DNA of 64,000 nt, taken from the NCBI GenBank assembly GCA_018826895.1, contig JAHJYA010000005.1:1-64000 (forward strand), in the 5' to 3' direction. The notes below the pieces were generated by a model that had not been told where the DNA came from, did not search any database, and saw nothing but the letters and a program-made list of their open reading frames with translations. Made by a program: the position numbers and the translations under genes. The DNA is from Gammaproteobacteria bacterium (GTDB lineage Bacteria > Pseudomonadota > Gammaproteobacteria > Pseudomonadales > Pseudomonadaceae). Below, piece by piece: positions 34,866-43,475 of this stretch (the stretch's first letter is position 1; each line of letters starts with the position of its first letter).

Positions 34866-36113
34866 ATGCGCATCTCCACGATCCAGGCATTCAACAATGG
34901 CGTCAGCGGCCTGCAGCGCAACTATGCCGACGTGACGCGCACGCAAGAGCAGATCAGCACCGGCAATCGCATTCTCACGCCGGCCGACGATCCGGTCGCG
35001 TCCGTGCGTCTGCTGCAACTCGAGCAGCAGCAGAGCGTGTTGGGGCAGTACAACGAGAACCTGGCCGCGGCCAACAGCAGCCTGACGCAGGAGGAAGTCA
35101 CGCTCAACTCGGTCAACACCGTCCTGCAGCGCGTGCGCGAGCTTACGGTACAGGCGGGCAACGGGGCGCTGAGCCAGGAAGACCGAAAATCCATCGCCGC
35201 TGAGCTGGGTGAACGTGAAGAGGAGCTGTTCGCGCTGGTTAATACGCGCAACGCGCGAGGCGAATACCTGTTCTCGGGGTTCCAAGGCAAGACCCAGTCG
35301 TTCGTACGAGATGCAGACGGCTCCTACAGCTACCAGGGCGACGAAGGCCAGCGAAAGCTGCAAATCGCCAGCTCCCTTCAGGTACCCATCAGTGACAGCG
35401 GCAAGGCTATTTTCGAAGATATCGTCAATGCCGGCCGCCTCGACGGCGCACTGGATCTTACTGGCGCACCCGACTCTACGCTTAGCGCCTCGGCCCCCCT
35501 TGTACAGGATGAGGTGGCCTTTGGCAGTACACCGCCGTTTCCGGAAGCCGGTGTCGAAATCATCTTCGGCAACCCCGATGCCAATAGCTATGAAGTCTTT
35601 GAGATCGGCGTACCCGCACCGGCCCCGGTGTTGGCCAGTGGCGCCCTCGACGATGACCCGGACACCAGTGATCAACTGGTCTTTCGTGGCGTTAGCATCC
35701 TGTTTGACGGCACCGCTGTAGGGGGCGAGAGTCTGCAGGTCACGGTCGACCCGACGCGGCAGAAACAAGGCATTCTCGATACCATCGCCACCCTGCGCCG
35801 CACCCTGGAAGATCCCGCCAGCACCGACGCGCAGATCCGCGATAGCGTCGCGGTGGGGCTCACCAACCTGGATAACGGCATGATCAATGTCGACAGCGTA
35901 CGCGGTGCTATCGGCGCGCGGCTTAACGTGATCGAGACCACCCTCACCGACAACGAGGACGTTGCTCTGGTGAATCAGGGTATCCAGGCCGACCTGCGTG
36001 AGCTGGACTATCCTGAAGCCTTGTCACGACTGTCTTTCCAGTCGATCATTCTAGAAGCGTCACAGCAGAGTTATGTGAAGATTGCCAGTTTGAATTTGTT
36101 CAGCAAAATGTGA
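34866..36113 (+). CDS. flgL: Hook-associated protein 3 FlgL
   Basis: A 415-aa second junction protein, flagellin-like. The N-terminus RISTIQAFNNGVSGLQRNYADVTRTQEQISTGNRILTPADDPVASVRLLQLEQ is the HAP3 hallmark, and the C-terminus is FQSIILEASQQSYVKIASLNLFSKM. The middle (about 150-290) is variable. GAGGTAAGG precedes ATG 34866. It closes the flgF-L unit. The glycosylation island starts 112 bp downstream, with no strong terminator seen between them. Confidence 0.96.
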   Translation: MRISTIQAFNNGVSGLQRNYADVTRTQEQISTGNRILTPADDPVASVRLLQLEQQQSVLGQYNENLAAANSSLTQEEVTLNSVNTVLQRVRELTVQAGNGALSQEDRKSIAAELGEREEELFALVNTRNARGEYLFSGFQGKTQSFVRDADGSYSYQGDEGQRKLQIASSLQVPISDSGKAIFEDIVNAGRLDGALDLTGAPDSTLSASAPLVQDEVAFGSTPPFPEAGVEIIFGNPDANSYEVFEIGVPAPAPVLASGALDDDPDTSDQLVFRGVSILFDGTAVGGESLQVTVDPTRQKQGILDTIATLRRTLEDPASTDAQIRDSVAVGLTNLDNGMINVDSVRGAIGARLNVIETTLTDNEDVALVNQGIQADLRELDYPEALSRLSFQSIILEASQQSYVKIASLNLFSKM

Positions 36114-36225
36114 TGTTTACTCGCTGTACTGATGGGCGATCGCTTTACTCGACAACCAGCATTATTCAGGTCGTCCCTTTAGTGCCCGGTCTGCTTCTTT
36201 ATACAGAAGACATAAAGAGACTCGA

Positions 36226-37230
36226 ATGTTCAATGACAAGACCATCCTCGTAACCGGCGGCACAGGTTCTTTTGGGCGTACCTTCGTGCCGATGACGCTG
36301 GCACGCTACAACCCCAAGAAAATCATCATTTTGTCCCGTGATGAGATGAAGCAGTGGGAGATGGCAAAGGGCTTCGATCGAGATCCGCGGGTGCGCTTCT
36401 TCATTGGTGATGTTCGCGACAAGGAACGCCTTTATAGGGCCTTGGATGGCGTTGATTATGTGGTGCATGCGGCGGCGACTAAAATAGTTCCGACAGCTGA
36501 GTACAATCCCTTCGAGTGCGTCAAAACCAATATTATCGGTGCGATGAACCTTATTGATGCCTGCATCGATAAAGGCGTCAAAGGCGTGGTCGCACTATCC
36601 ACTGATAAGGCCAGTAGCCCGGTTAACCTGTATGGGGCCACGAAGTTGGCGTCGGATAAGTTGTTCGTAGCGGGCAACTCTTATTCGGGTGAGCATGGTT
36701 GCCGCTTTTCCGTTGTGCGCTATGGCAATGTCATGGGCTCAAGAGGTTCCATTATTCCGCTTTTCCTGTCGTTGAAGAATAGTGGTGTATTGCCCATTAC
36801 CGACGAGCGCATGACACGCTTCATGATCTCGCTGGAAGAGGGGGTCGAGCTGGTATGGCAAGCCTTCAGTGATATGGAAGGTGGCGAGATCTATGTGAAG
36901 AAAATTGCTTCGATGAAAGTGACGGATATCGCGGACACGCTGGCGCCAGGTGCTCGCCATGAAATTATCGGTATTCGTCCGGGCGAAAAACTGCATGAGC
37001 AGATGATTGGCACTGAGGACTCTTATAATACTTACGAGTATGACGGTTTCTATAAAATTCTTCCGGCAATCAATAATTGGAATACCTGCAAAAAACGGAT
37101 CAAGGATGGTCGAAAAGTGCCTGAAGGGTTCGTTTATTCGAGTGAGGCCAATAGCGAATGGATGAGCACAGAAGCACTAAAAGGCTGGCTGAGTAAGTAC
37201 GAGGCAGCCCGTGGTGAGACCTCACTGTGA
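36226..37230 (+). CDS. pseB: UDP-GlcNAc 4,6-dehydratase/5-epimerase PseB
   Basis: A 334-aa first enzyme of pseudaminic acid synthesis. It makes UDP-2-acetamido-2,6-dideoxy-beta-L-arabino-hexos-4-ulose from UDP-GlcNAc. The NAD(P)-binding motif is TGGTGSFG at residues 9-16. The catalytic region STDKASSPVNLYGATKLASDKL gives Tyr, Lys and the Asp-Lys that replaces the Ser/Tyr pair of usual short-chain dehydratases, as in inverting PseB/FlaA1. Predicted cytosolic hexamer. It opens the island. Its stop overlaps the GTG start of the next gene (GTGA). Confidence 0.95.
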   Translation: MFNDKTILVTGGTGSFGRTFVPMTLARYNPKKIIILSRDEMKQWEMAKGFDRDPRVRFFIGDVRDKERLYRALDGVDYVVHAAATKIVPTAEYNPFECVKTNIIGAMNLIDACIDKGVKGVVALSTDKASSPVNLYGATKLASDKLFVAGNSYSGEHGCRFSVVRYGNVMGSRGSIIPLFLSLKNSGVLPITDERMTRFMISLEEGVELVWQAFSDMEGGEIYVKKIASMKVTDIADTLAPGARHEIIGIRPGEKLHEQMIGTEDSYNTYEYDGFYKILPAINNWNTCKKRIKDGRKVPEGFVYSSEANSEWMSTEALKGWLSKYEAARGETSL

Positions 37231-38171
37231 GCGAATTTATATCGGGCAAGATGCTTTCGGGGAGCGCTAAGGTTAATTTGCGAGTTCTCAAAGAAGCCTA
37301 TGAGCGTGGTGAAAACATTACCAAACTACTCAGGGATGCCTGTGGAGGTCCTCAGGGCGTCAATGATATTGACACCATTGAAATCGCTTACGAATTACAG
37401 GCAGGCAGTTATAGCCAGGGCGCGCTTAACAATTACGCCCAGCTTTCACTGCGTGCGGAAGAGCTTGCGCTGCATCTGTCCAACCACCTTCGTCCGCTTG
37501 ACGTAGTCCTTGACTGCGGTACAGGTGAAATGACGACGCTGTCATGTGCCAGCCAGAAGCTGCCCGCCAGTATCAAACTCATGGCATTCGATCTGTCACC
37601 CAGCCGTTTGAATATCGGCCGACGCTTTGCTGCACGGGCCATGCGAGGCGATCTCTTCGCAGGCCTGGAAGTCTTTGTCGCTGCCATGGAGCGCATTCCG
37701 TTACCCGATAATTCCGTGGATATCATTACCAGCAATCATGCGCTTGAGCCGAACTTTGGCCGAGAAGTTCAGTTGTTGCGCGAGATGCTGCGCGTTAGCC
37801 GGCGAAAACTGATTCTGTTCGAGCCATCGTACGAAGATAACTCTGCGCAGGGGCAGCAGCGAATGCGCGAGCTCGGTTATATTCGTGGGCTGGCAGAGCA
37901 TGTCGCAGCGGCGGGTGGTGTTCTGGTTGATAAGGTTGCCATGCAAAATATTGCCAACCCGTTAAACCCGACGTTTTGTTATGTCATACAGAAAGCTGAG
38001 TGCCAGAGCAGCTCGACAATTGCCTCCACTCGCTTCATCTGTCCCGTCTCAGGGAGCGTGCTCGATGATCGAGGTGGTTATCTGTGGAGCGCCGCGGGGT
38101 ATGCCTACCCGAAGATCAACGGTATGCCGTTGTTGCGAGAAAAAGACGCCATTCTGATGTGTTATGAATAA
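37227..38171 (+). CDS. SAM-dependent methyltransferase inside the pse operon
   Basis: A 314-aa class I methyltransferase (GTG start, GTGA overlap with pseB). The Rossmann part has VVLDCGTGEMTTLSCA (motif I, about 91-106), LMAFDLSPSRLNIG, and IPLPDNSVDIITSNHALEPN (motif IV region). The C-terminal 60 residues contain a small CPVSGSVLDDRGGYLWSAAGYAYPKINGMPLL element, resembling the short Trm112/UPF0434-like domain. It is coupled to pseC (TAATG), so it probably acts on the Pse pathway or on a sugar intermediate. It could O-methylate the glycan; the acceptor is unproven. Confidence 0.8.
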   Translation: MSEFISGKMLSGSAKVNLRVLKEAYERGENITKLLRDACGGPQGVNDIDTIEIAYELQAGSYSQGALNNYAQLSLRAEELALHLSNHLRPLDVVLDCGTGEMTTLSCASQKLPASIKLMAFDLSPSRLNIGRRFAARAMRGDLFAGLEVFVAAMERIPLPDNSVDIITSNHALEPNFGREVQLLREMLRVSRRKLILFEPSYEDNSAQGQQRMRELGYIRGLAEHVAAAGGVLVDKVAMQNIANPLNPTFCYVIQKAECQSSSTIASTRFICPVSGSVLDDRGGYLWSAAGYAYPKINGMPLLREKDAILMCYE

Positions 38172-39337
38172 TGGCTATTATCCCGTATGGGCGGCAGGAC
38201 ATTACAACGGCGGATATCGATGCTGTCGTCGAGGTTCTGCAGTCTGACTTTCTGACTCAGGGGCCAATGGTGCCTCGGTTTGAGCAGAGCGTGGCCGAGC
38301 ATGTGGGAGCAACCCATGCAGTAGCCGTCAATAGCGCCACATCCGCCCTTCATATCGCGTGCTTAGCGCTCGGGCTAGGTCCTGGAGACAGTCTCTGGAC
38401 GACGCCAATTTCCTTCGTTGCATCAGCCAACTGCGCTCTTTACTGTGGCGCACGCGTGGATTTCGTCGATATTGATCCACGTACCTATAACCTGTGCCCA
38501 TTAGCGCTGGCGCGCAAACTGGAGGCTGCCGAACTGAGTGGCCACCTACCCAAAGTCTTGGTACCTGTGCACTTGGCTGGTCAGCCATGTGACATGCAGG
38601 CCATTCACGCGCTTGCCCAGCGATACGGTTTCAGTGTGATTGAAGATGCGTCCCATGCCGTGGGCGGCAAGTATCAGGGCACATTCATTGGTGATGGGCG
38701 TTACAGTGATATCACCGTGTTTAGTTTTCACCCTGTGAAAATCATCACCACCGCCGAAGGCGGCCTGGCAGTAACCAATAACCCTGAGCTCTTTCAGCGC
38801 ATGAACCTGCTGCGCAGCCATGGCATTACCCGTGATCCTGAGCACATGCAGGGCCTCGCTCACGGGCCGTGGTATTACGAGCAGGTCGAACTGGGTTTCA
38901 ACTATCGCATGACGGAATTGCAAGCCGCGTTGGGCGTAAGCCAGATGACGCGACTCGACGACTATGTTGCGCGCCGACATACGCTCGCTGCACGTTACGA
39001 TGCGTTGCTGGCGGATCTTTCGCTGACGCTGCCCTGGCAGCATCCGGACAGTTATTCAGGACGGCACTTGTATGTGATACGCCTGAAACTCAACGAGATT
39101 GAACGTACTCACCTTGAGGTATTCGAGGCGTTACGTGCTGCCGATATAGGGGTAAACCTGCACTACATCCCGATTCATATACAGCCCTATTATCAGCGGA
39201 TGGGTTTTGCCGCGACTGATTTCCCCGAGGCGCTGCGTTATTACCACGAGGCGATCAGCCTGCCCCTGTATCAAACGCTCGAAGAGGCGCAGCAGGATCG
39301 AGTCGTAAATGCCCTGGGTGAGGCGCTCGGCCAATGA
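38171..39337 (+). CDS. pseC: UDP-4-keto-6-deoxy-AltNAc aminotransferase PseC
   Basis: A 388-aa PLP-dependent DegT/DnrJ/EryC1 aminotransferase. It installs the 4-amino group on the PseB product. The opening IPYGRQDITTADIDAVVEVLQSDFLTQGPMVPRFE is characteristic of PseC. The PLP lysine is Lys190 in FSFHPVKIITTAEGG, and VIEDASHAVGG holds the Asp that binds the pyridine nitrogen. ATG overlaps the upstream stop (TAATG) and its own stop overlaps pseF. The next expected step, PseH N-acetylation, has no canonical GNAT gene in this island. Confidence 0.95.
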   Translation: MAIIPYGRQDITTADIDAVVEVLQSDFLTQGPMVPRFEQSVAEHVGATHAVAVNSATSALHIACLALGLGPGDSLWTTPISFVASANCALYCGARVDFVDIDPRTYNLCPLALARKLEAAELSGHLPKVLVPVHLAGQPCDMQAIHALAQRYGFSVIEDASHAVGGKYQGTFIGDGRYSDITVFSFHPVKIITTAEGGLAVTNNPELFQRMNLLRSHGITRDPEHMQGLAHGPWYYEQVELGFNYRMTELQAALGVSQMTRLDDYVARRHTLAARYDALLADLSLTLPWQHPDSYSGRHLYVIRLKLNEIERTHLEVFEALRAADIGVNLHYIPIHIQPYYQRMGFAATDFPEALRYYHEAISLPLYQTLEEAQQDRVVNALGEALGQ

Positions 39338-40041
39338 GTGTCCTGGTGATCCCCGCACGGGGCGGTAGCAAGCGAATTCCGGGCAAGAACATCCGCCCCT
39401 TTTGCGGTAAGCCAATCATCGCCTGGTCCATTGAGGCCGCGCTTGGTAGCCAATGCTTCGACCGAGTGATCGTTTCTACGGACAGTCCGGAAATCGCCGC
39501 CGTGGCCGAGGCGTGGGGAGCCGAAGTGCCTTTTGTGCGCCCTGCCGAGCTGAGCGGGGACTATACGGGGATGCGAGACGTGCTTCGCCATGCGCGCCTG
39601 TGGCTGCAAGCGAACGACAGCAACCCCCATCTGCTGATCGGTGCGCTATTGGCCACCTCACCCTTTATCAGCGCGCAGCGCATTCGTAAGGCGATCGAAA
39701 TGCTTGAAGCCTGCGATAAGCAGCGTGCATTTCTGGTCTGCGCATTCAACTACCCGGTGCAACGTGGATTTCGCCTGAGCCGCGATGGCTCCCCAGAAAT
39801 GCTGTTTGCAGAGCACCTGAGTACTCGCTCGCAGGACCTTGAGCCTGTCTACCATGATGCGGGTCAGCTCTATTTGAGCAAACTATGGGGGCATGACGGA
39901 GACGACGCACCTTACCTTGGCGAGGGGAGTTTACCGATCGTTTTGCCGGGCCACCTGGTTCAGGATATCGATACTGAGGAAGACTGGGCACGCGCCGAGC
40001 TGATGATGCGTGTGCTCCTGGAAATGGGTGAGTTGCAATGA
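39334..40041 (+). CDS. pseF: Pseudaminic acid cytidylyltransferase PseF
   Basis: A 235-aa CMP-sugar synthetase that activates pseudaminic acid with CTP. The nucleotide-binding motif VIPARGGSKRIPGKNIRPFCGKPIIAWSIEAAL opens the protein. VSTDSPEIAAVAEAWGAEVPFVRPAELSGDYTGMRDVLRH follows, and the metal-site IDTEEDWARAELM is at the C-terminus. This is the NeuA/PseF family at normal length. Start codon overlaps pseC (ATGA) and it overlaps pseG by 4 bp at its 3' end. Confidence 0.95.
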   Translation: MSVLVIPARGGSKRIPGKNIRPFCGKPIIAWSIEAALGSQCFDRVIVSTDSPEIAAVAEAWGAEVPFVRPAELSGDYTGMRDVLRHARLWLQANDSNPHLLIGALLATSPFISAQRIRKAIEMLEACDKQRAFLVCAFNYPVQRGFRLSRDGSPEMLFAEHLSTRSQDLEPVYHDAGQLYLSKLWGHDGDDAPYLGEGSLPIVLPGHLVQDIDTEEDWARAELMMRVLLEMGELQ

Positions 40042-41045
40042 GTCTGCCAGCCGTTCTGTTGTGTTGCGATGCGTCTGCGCAGAAAGGCTTGGGGCATTTG
40101 CAGCGTTGCATGGTGCTGGCCAAAACCTTTGTCGACGGGGGCGGGCGGGCATTCATCCTGTGCAATGGCCACGTCGACCTGACGCTTTTTCAGCCGCTAT
40201 CAATCGAGTTGCGGGTTTTGGAGCTTTCCCCAGAGCAGGAGCGGCAGGAGCTGGTCGAGTTGGTTGCCTACATCGGTGCGAACCTATTAGTGATCGATCA
40301 CTACCGTGCCACACCCGCTTATCAGCAGATGGTGCAGTCCCTCGGCGTGCCCTGGCTGCAATTCGACTACCGGCATGCGTTTACTATTCAGGCACGCTGG
40401 GTCGTCAATATCACCCCCTGTGCCCAGGTAGCGGACTATGCCCCGCTCACGGAACCTGCCTGTACGCTATTGCTGGGGCCCCGTTTCGCCATTTTACGAG
40501 CGGAGTTCATCAACCCTGAGCCCTTGGCCGTAGGGCCGCTGCGCTGTGTGTTGATCATGCTGGGTGGGGGTGATGACGCGGGGCTGGCCGAGAGATTTAT
40601 CGACTGGCTGAGTGATGTGGCCATTACCGTCTGTGTGGTCACCACAAGATCAAATCCGGGCATGCCAAGGCTAATGGCGCGCGCTGCCGCATTAGCACAT
40701 GTCGAGGTGTTGGTTGAGCCGAAGAATATTGCCGAGTTAATGCGTAGCGCTGACCTCGCCATATGTGCAGGGGGCACAACGACGTTCGAGCTGGTTAGTC
40801 AGGGGGTGCCCTTTCTTTCTGTGGCCATGGCAGACAACCAGGTCGAACTGTGTCACGCCTGGCATGCTCGTGGTGTCTGCATCCATATGGGGCTGAGCCG
40901 TTCGTTGAATCAGGAAGCGTTTCGGGCTCACTGGGAAAAAATAGAGCCTGTAGCGATGCGCCAGGCTATGCGCGAGAGCGGTCGTGGTCTGGCTGATAAC
41001 CAAGGCGCGCAACGCATTCGAGAGGCTGTTGAAAAGTGTCTATGA
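40038..41045 (+). CDS. pseG: UDP-sugar hydrolase PseG
   Basis: A 335-aa GT-B-fold hydrolase that removes UDP from UDP-2,4-diacetamido-2,4,6-trideoxy-L-altrose to give the free sugar for PseI. The N-terminal CCDASAQKGLGHLQRCMVLAKTFVDGG holds the family GxGHxxR. The central VIDHYRATPAYQQM follows, and the C-terminal UDP-binding AICAGGTTTFELVSQGVPFLSVAMADNQ is typical. Length is standard for PseG. 4-bp overlaps with both neighbours indicate tight translational coupling. Confidence 0.94.
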   Translation: MSLPAVLLCCDASAQKGLGHLQRCMVLAKTFVDGGGRAFILCNGHVDLTLFQPLSIELRVLELSPEQERQELVELVAYIGANLLVIDHYRATPAYQQMVQSLGVPWLQFDYRHAFTIQARWVVNITPCAQVADYAPLTEPACTLLLGPRFAILRAEFINPEPLAVGPLRCVLIMLGGGDDAGLAERFIDWLSDVAITVCVVTTRSNPGMPRLMARAAALAHVEVLVEPKNIAELMRSADLAICAGGTTTFELVSQGVPFLSVAMADNQVELCHAWHARGVCIHMGLSRSLNQEAFRAHWEKIEPVAMRQAMRESGRGLADNQGAQRIREAVEKCL

Positions 41046-41707
41046 ACGAAACTGCACAGCACAAGCCCGCCCTGATTGTGATTCTGGGCGGAACCGGTAA
41101 TGGCCTGGTGGCCGCGCAAGTTATCAAGGATATGCAGCGTGCCGGTCAGGCAGTCGAGATGCTCGGTTTTCTCAATGACCACCAAGGGCAAGGCGAGCAC
41201 ATTGGCGGTTATCCCATTCTGGGTACCACCCGTGAGTGGGCCTCATTAGCCGAAGATGTGCTGTTTCATTGCAGCTTGCTTGGTGTCGGTAACGTACAAG
41301 CGCGCGCCGCGCTGTTTGAAAGTCTGGAAATCCCCGAGGAACGCCTTGCCACTCTTATTCACCCCACGGCATGCATTGCTGATGATGTGGTGATAGGTCG
41401 GGGCGCCATGATCTGTTCATTCGTGACTTGCCAGCCCGGTGTGCGCATTGGTCGTCTGGGCAGTATTCGCGCAGGCGCGAACATTGGCCATGATGCGACC
41501 TTGGGTGACTATGCTTATGTAGGGCCCAATGCGACCCTTTGCGGGTATGCGACTGTGGGTAAGGGAGGCTATGTGGCGCCGAATGCGGTATTGAGGGACC
41601 GAACGGAAATGGGTGAGTACGCAGTACTGGCGGCAGGCGCTGTCGCCTTCAAGGATATCGAGCCACATTCGACCTGGATCGGTAACCCGGCCAGACGTGC
41701 AGTTTGA
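41042..41707 (+). CDS. Left-handed beta-helix acyltransferase (NeuD/PglD-like)
   Basis: A 221-aa hexapeptide-repeat acetyltransferase. The N-terminal Rossmann-like PALIVILGGTGNGLVAAQVIKDMQRAGQ (about 9-37) is followed from about residue 95 by isoleucine/valine hexads such as ADDVVIGRGAMICSF, RIGRLGSIRAGANIGHDATLGDYAYVGPNATL and VGKGGYVAPNAVLRDRTEMGEYAVLAAGAVAFKDI. This is the fold of sialic-acid O-acetyltransferase NeuD and of PglD. A His in the NIGHDATLGD loop fits the catalytic residue. It may acylate the Pse precursor, possibly replacing PseH, or the final sugar. ATGA overlap with pseG. Confidence 0.85.
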   Translation: MNETAQHKPALIVILGGTGNGLVAAQVIKDMQRAGQAVEMLGFLNDHQGQGEHIGGYPILGTTREWASLAEDVLFHCSLLGVGNVQARAALFESLEIPEERLATLIHPTACIADDVVIGRGAMICSFVTCQPGVRIGRLGSIRAGANIGHDATLGDYAYVGPNATLCGYATVGKGGYVAPNAVLRDRTEMGEYAVLAAGAVAFKDIEPHSTWIGNPARRAV

Positions 41708-41726
41708 TTCGTATGGGGACAGGCCA

Positions 41727-42317
41727 ATGAGTACCGTGCTGCCGCTATCCTTCAAGGCCGAGCGTCGTTACTTGCATGGGAGTGATTTTTTCCAAGTACT
41801 GAGCGATTGGGCGGTTTCGGAATACGGCAGCGAAGCCTATCTCAGCCGCCTGTCTTTTCGACGCCTTGCCCGTAATTGTTGCTTGGTGGTGCTTGAAAAA
41901 TCTTCGGCCGATCTGCTGGTCGGTGAGGGGGAAGTCACTTCTGCGCAAGGGCGAAGTCCTTTCTGGTTGATCGAAACCGATAAGCCGGTTACCGAGCGCT
42001 GTCCATTCGAAGAAACAGGCATTACGGCAGGTATGGTGCTGCGGGAAAAAGAACGTGTCGCAGAGCTCTCTGAGATTAATGGCAACGCGATTGACGAAGT
42101 CATCTTTTTGACCAAACAGCTCAACTATGCGATTTCGCCCGAAGTGGATGGGAACTGGTTATTCGGGCAGCTCCAGCTTGAAATGCCCCTGCAGAGGGCG
42201 GGACGTCCTTTACGTATCGTGATGCGCTCGTTGCTGGCTAACCGCTTCAGCGTCAACGATATTTATTATGGCGACCAGCGGGTTGGCAATATTCGCTTCA
42301 TCGTCGGGAAACCATAA
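41727..42317 (+). CDS. Unrecognised protein between acyltransferase and KAS III-like genes (196 aa)
   Basis: I do not recognise the family. The protein is soluble, with no signal or membrane segment. Notable segments are FKAERRYLHGSDFFQVL, a strand-rich middle, and a C-terminal LFGQLQLEMPLQRAGRPLRIVMRSLLANRFSVNDIYYGDQRVGNIRFIVGKP. The last part loosely recalls beta-rich hot-dog or acyl-binding folds, but I would not assign it. TAATG couples it to the KAS III-like gene. By position it probably serves the acyl-group branch with the ACP. The start at 41727 is set by its ATG after the acyltransferase stop. Confidence 0.75.
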   Translation: MSTVLPLSFKAERRYLHGSDFFQVLSDWAVSEYGSEAYLSRLSFRRLARNCCLVVLEKSSADLLVGEGEVTSAQGRSPFWLIETDKPVTERCPFEETGITAGMVLREKERVAELSEINGNAIDEVIFLTKQLNYAISPEVDGNWLFGQLQLEMPLQRAGRPLRIVMRSLLANRFSVNDIYYGDQRVGNIRFIVGKP

Positions 42318-43240
42318 TGATCGGTATCAAAGCTATAGCCAGCTATTTACCTAGCGCGTCCATCGATAACCTGCAGCAGGGTGCCAAGTTCGGTGAGGAC
42401 GAGGCATTCATGCGTAGCAAGATTGGGGCGTTGCAATTGCCCCGTAAAGGCGAGGCTGAAGATACATCTGATCTGGCCGCCTCCGCAGTAAAAGCGTTGA
42501 TGCTGAAACAGCCCGCTTTCGATTTGGCGAGTGTGGATGCGCTCGTTGTGGTGACTCAGAACGGTGATGGTAGCGGCCTGCCGCATACGTCAGCCATTGT
42601 GCAGGAAAAGCTGGGCCTACCTAAGACCGTCGCAGCGTTTGATATTTCGCTGGGCTGCTCAGGCTACGTCTATGGGCTGTATGTGCTGAAAGGCTTTATG
42701 CAGGCTAGCGGCCTTTCCAACGGCGTGCTGATAACAGCCGACCCTTATTCGAAGATCGTTGACCCTGAGGACCGAGTGACCTCGCTATTGTTCGGTGATG
42801 CGGCTACAGCGACCTGGTTGGGCACTGACCCTTATTGGGCTTTGGGTGATGTGGCCTTTGGTACTGATGGCTCAGGCGCTGAGCACCTGCGAGTAGAAGG
42901 CCAGACCTTGCAGATGAACGGCCGCCAGGTCTTCAATTTTGCCGCCTTGCAAGTGGCGCCTCATTTGAACAAGGTACTGGAGCGTGCCGGTTTGACGGCC
43001 GATCAGGTCGATGCATTTTGTGTTCACCAAGGCAGTGCAGCCATTGTTGAGGCGATTGCAAGGCGCTTCCCCACGGTCTCCTCTCGTTTCATTCTGGACA
43101 TCGAGAAAACAGGTAATACCGTTTCGTCATCCATACCCTTGCTGCTGGAGAAACACGCGTTCGGCAACGAGTGGAAGAATGTGGCCATCAGTGGATTCGG
43201 TGTGGGTCTTTCCTGGGCCTCCGCGCTGTTGAAAAGGTAA
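42317..43240 (+). CDS. FabH-like ketoacyl-ACP synthase III of the glycosylation island
   Basis: A 307-aa KAS III-type condensing enzyme. The complete catalytic triad is visible: Cys114 in ISLGCSGYVYGL, His237 in CVHQGSAAI and Asn267 in TGNTVSSSIP. The protein is shorter and more diverged than housekeeping FabH. It sits directly before a dedicated ACP and after a hexapeptide acyltransferase, so it probably builds a short 3-oxo or hydroxyacyl group for a glycan amine. Such KAS III/ACP pairs are known in Pseudomonas flagellin glycosylation islands. ATG is coupled to the previous stop (TAATG). Confidence 0.88.
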   Translation: MIGIKAIASYLPSASIDNLQQGAKFGEDEAFMRSKIGALQLPRKGEAEDTSDLAASAVKALMLKQPAFDLASVDALVVVTQNGDGSGLPHTSAIVQEKLGLPKTVAAFDISLGCSGYVYGLYVLKGFMQASGLSNGVLITADPYSKIVDPEDRVTSLLFGDAATATWLGTDPYWALGDVAFGTDGSGAEHLRVEGQTLQMNGRQVFNFAALQVAPHLNKVLERAGLTADQVDAFCVHQGSAAIVEAIARRFPTVSSRFILDIEKTGNTVSSSIPLLLEKHAFGNEWKNVAISGFGVGLSWASALLKR

Positions 43241-43245
43241 AAAAT

Positions 43246-43470
43246 ATGTTGACTGAAGAGCAGGTAAGAGCGGCCATGCGGGCAGCCGGCATCAGTGTCG
43301 ATATTGATGCGATCGAGCTGAACGACAAGTTTCGTGATCGCGGGCTCGATAGCCTGGATGTGTTCAACCTACTGATCGAGCTGCAAGCCGAAACCGGGCG
43401 AGAGGTGCCGGATAAGGATGTACCGTTACTGGACAGTACGGCGGCGATCCTGAATTACTTCAAGTCCTGA
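43246..43470 (+). CDS. Dedicated acyl carrier protein
   Basis: A 74-aa acidic ACP. The four-helix body begins LTEEQVRAAMRAAG. The phosphopantetheine site is Ser36 in RGLDSLDVFNLLIELQ, the usual DSL motif with D-S-L-D. It starts 5 bp after the KAS III-like gene and precedes pseI by 5 bp. It is almost certainly the carrier for the acyl chain made by the neighbouring synthase, separate from the fatty-acid AcpP. Confidence 0.93.
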   Translation: MLTEEQVRAAMRAAGISVDIDAIELNDKFRDRGLDSLDVFNLLIELQAETGREVPDKDVPLLDSTAAILNYFKS

Positions 43471-43475
43471 TCCCC

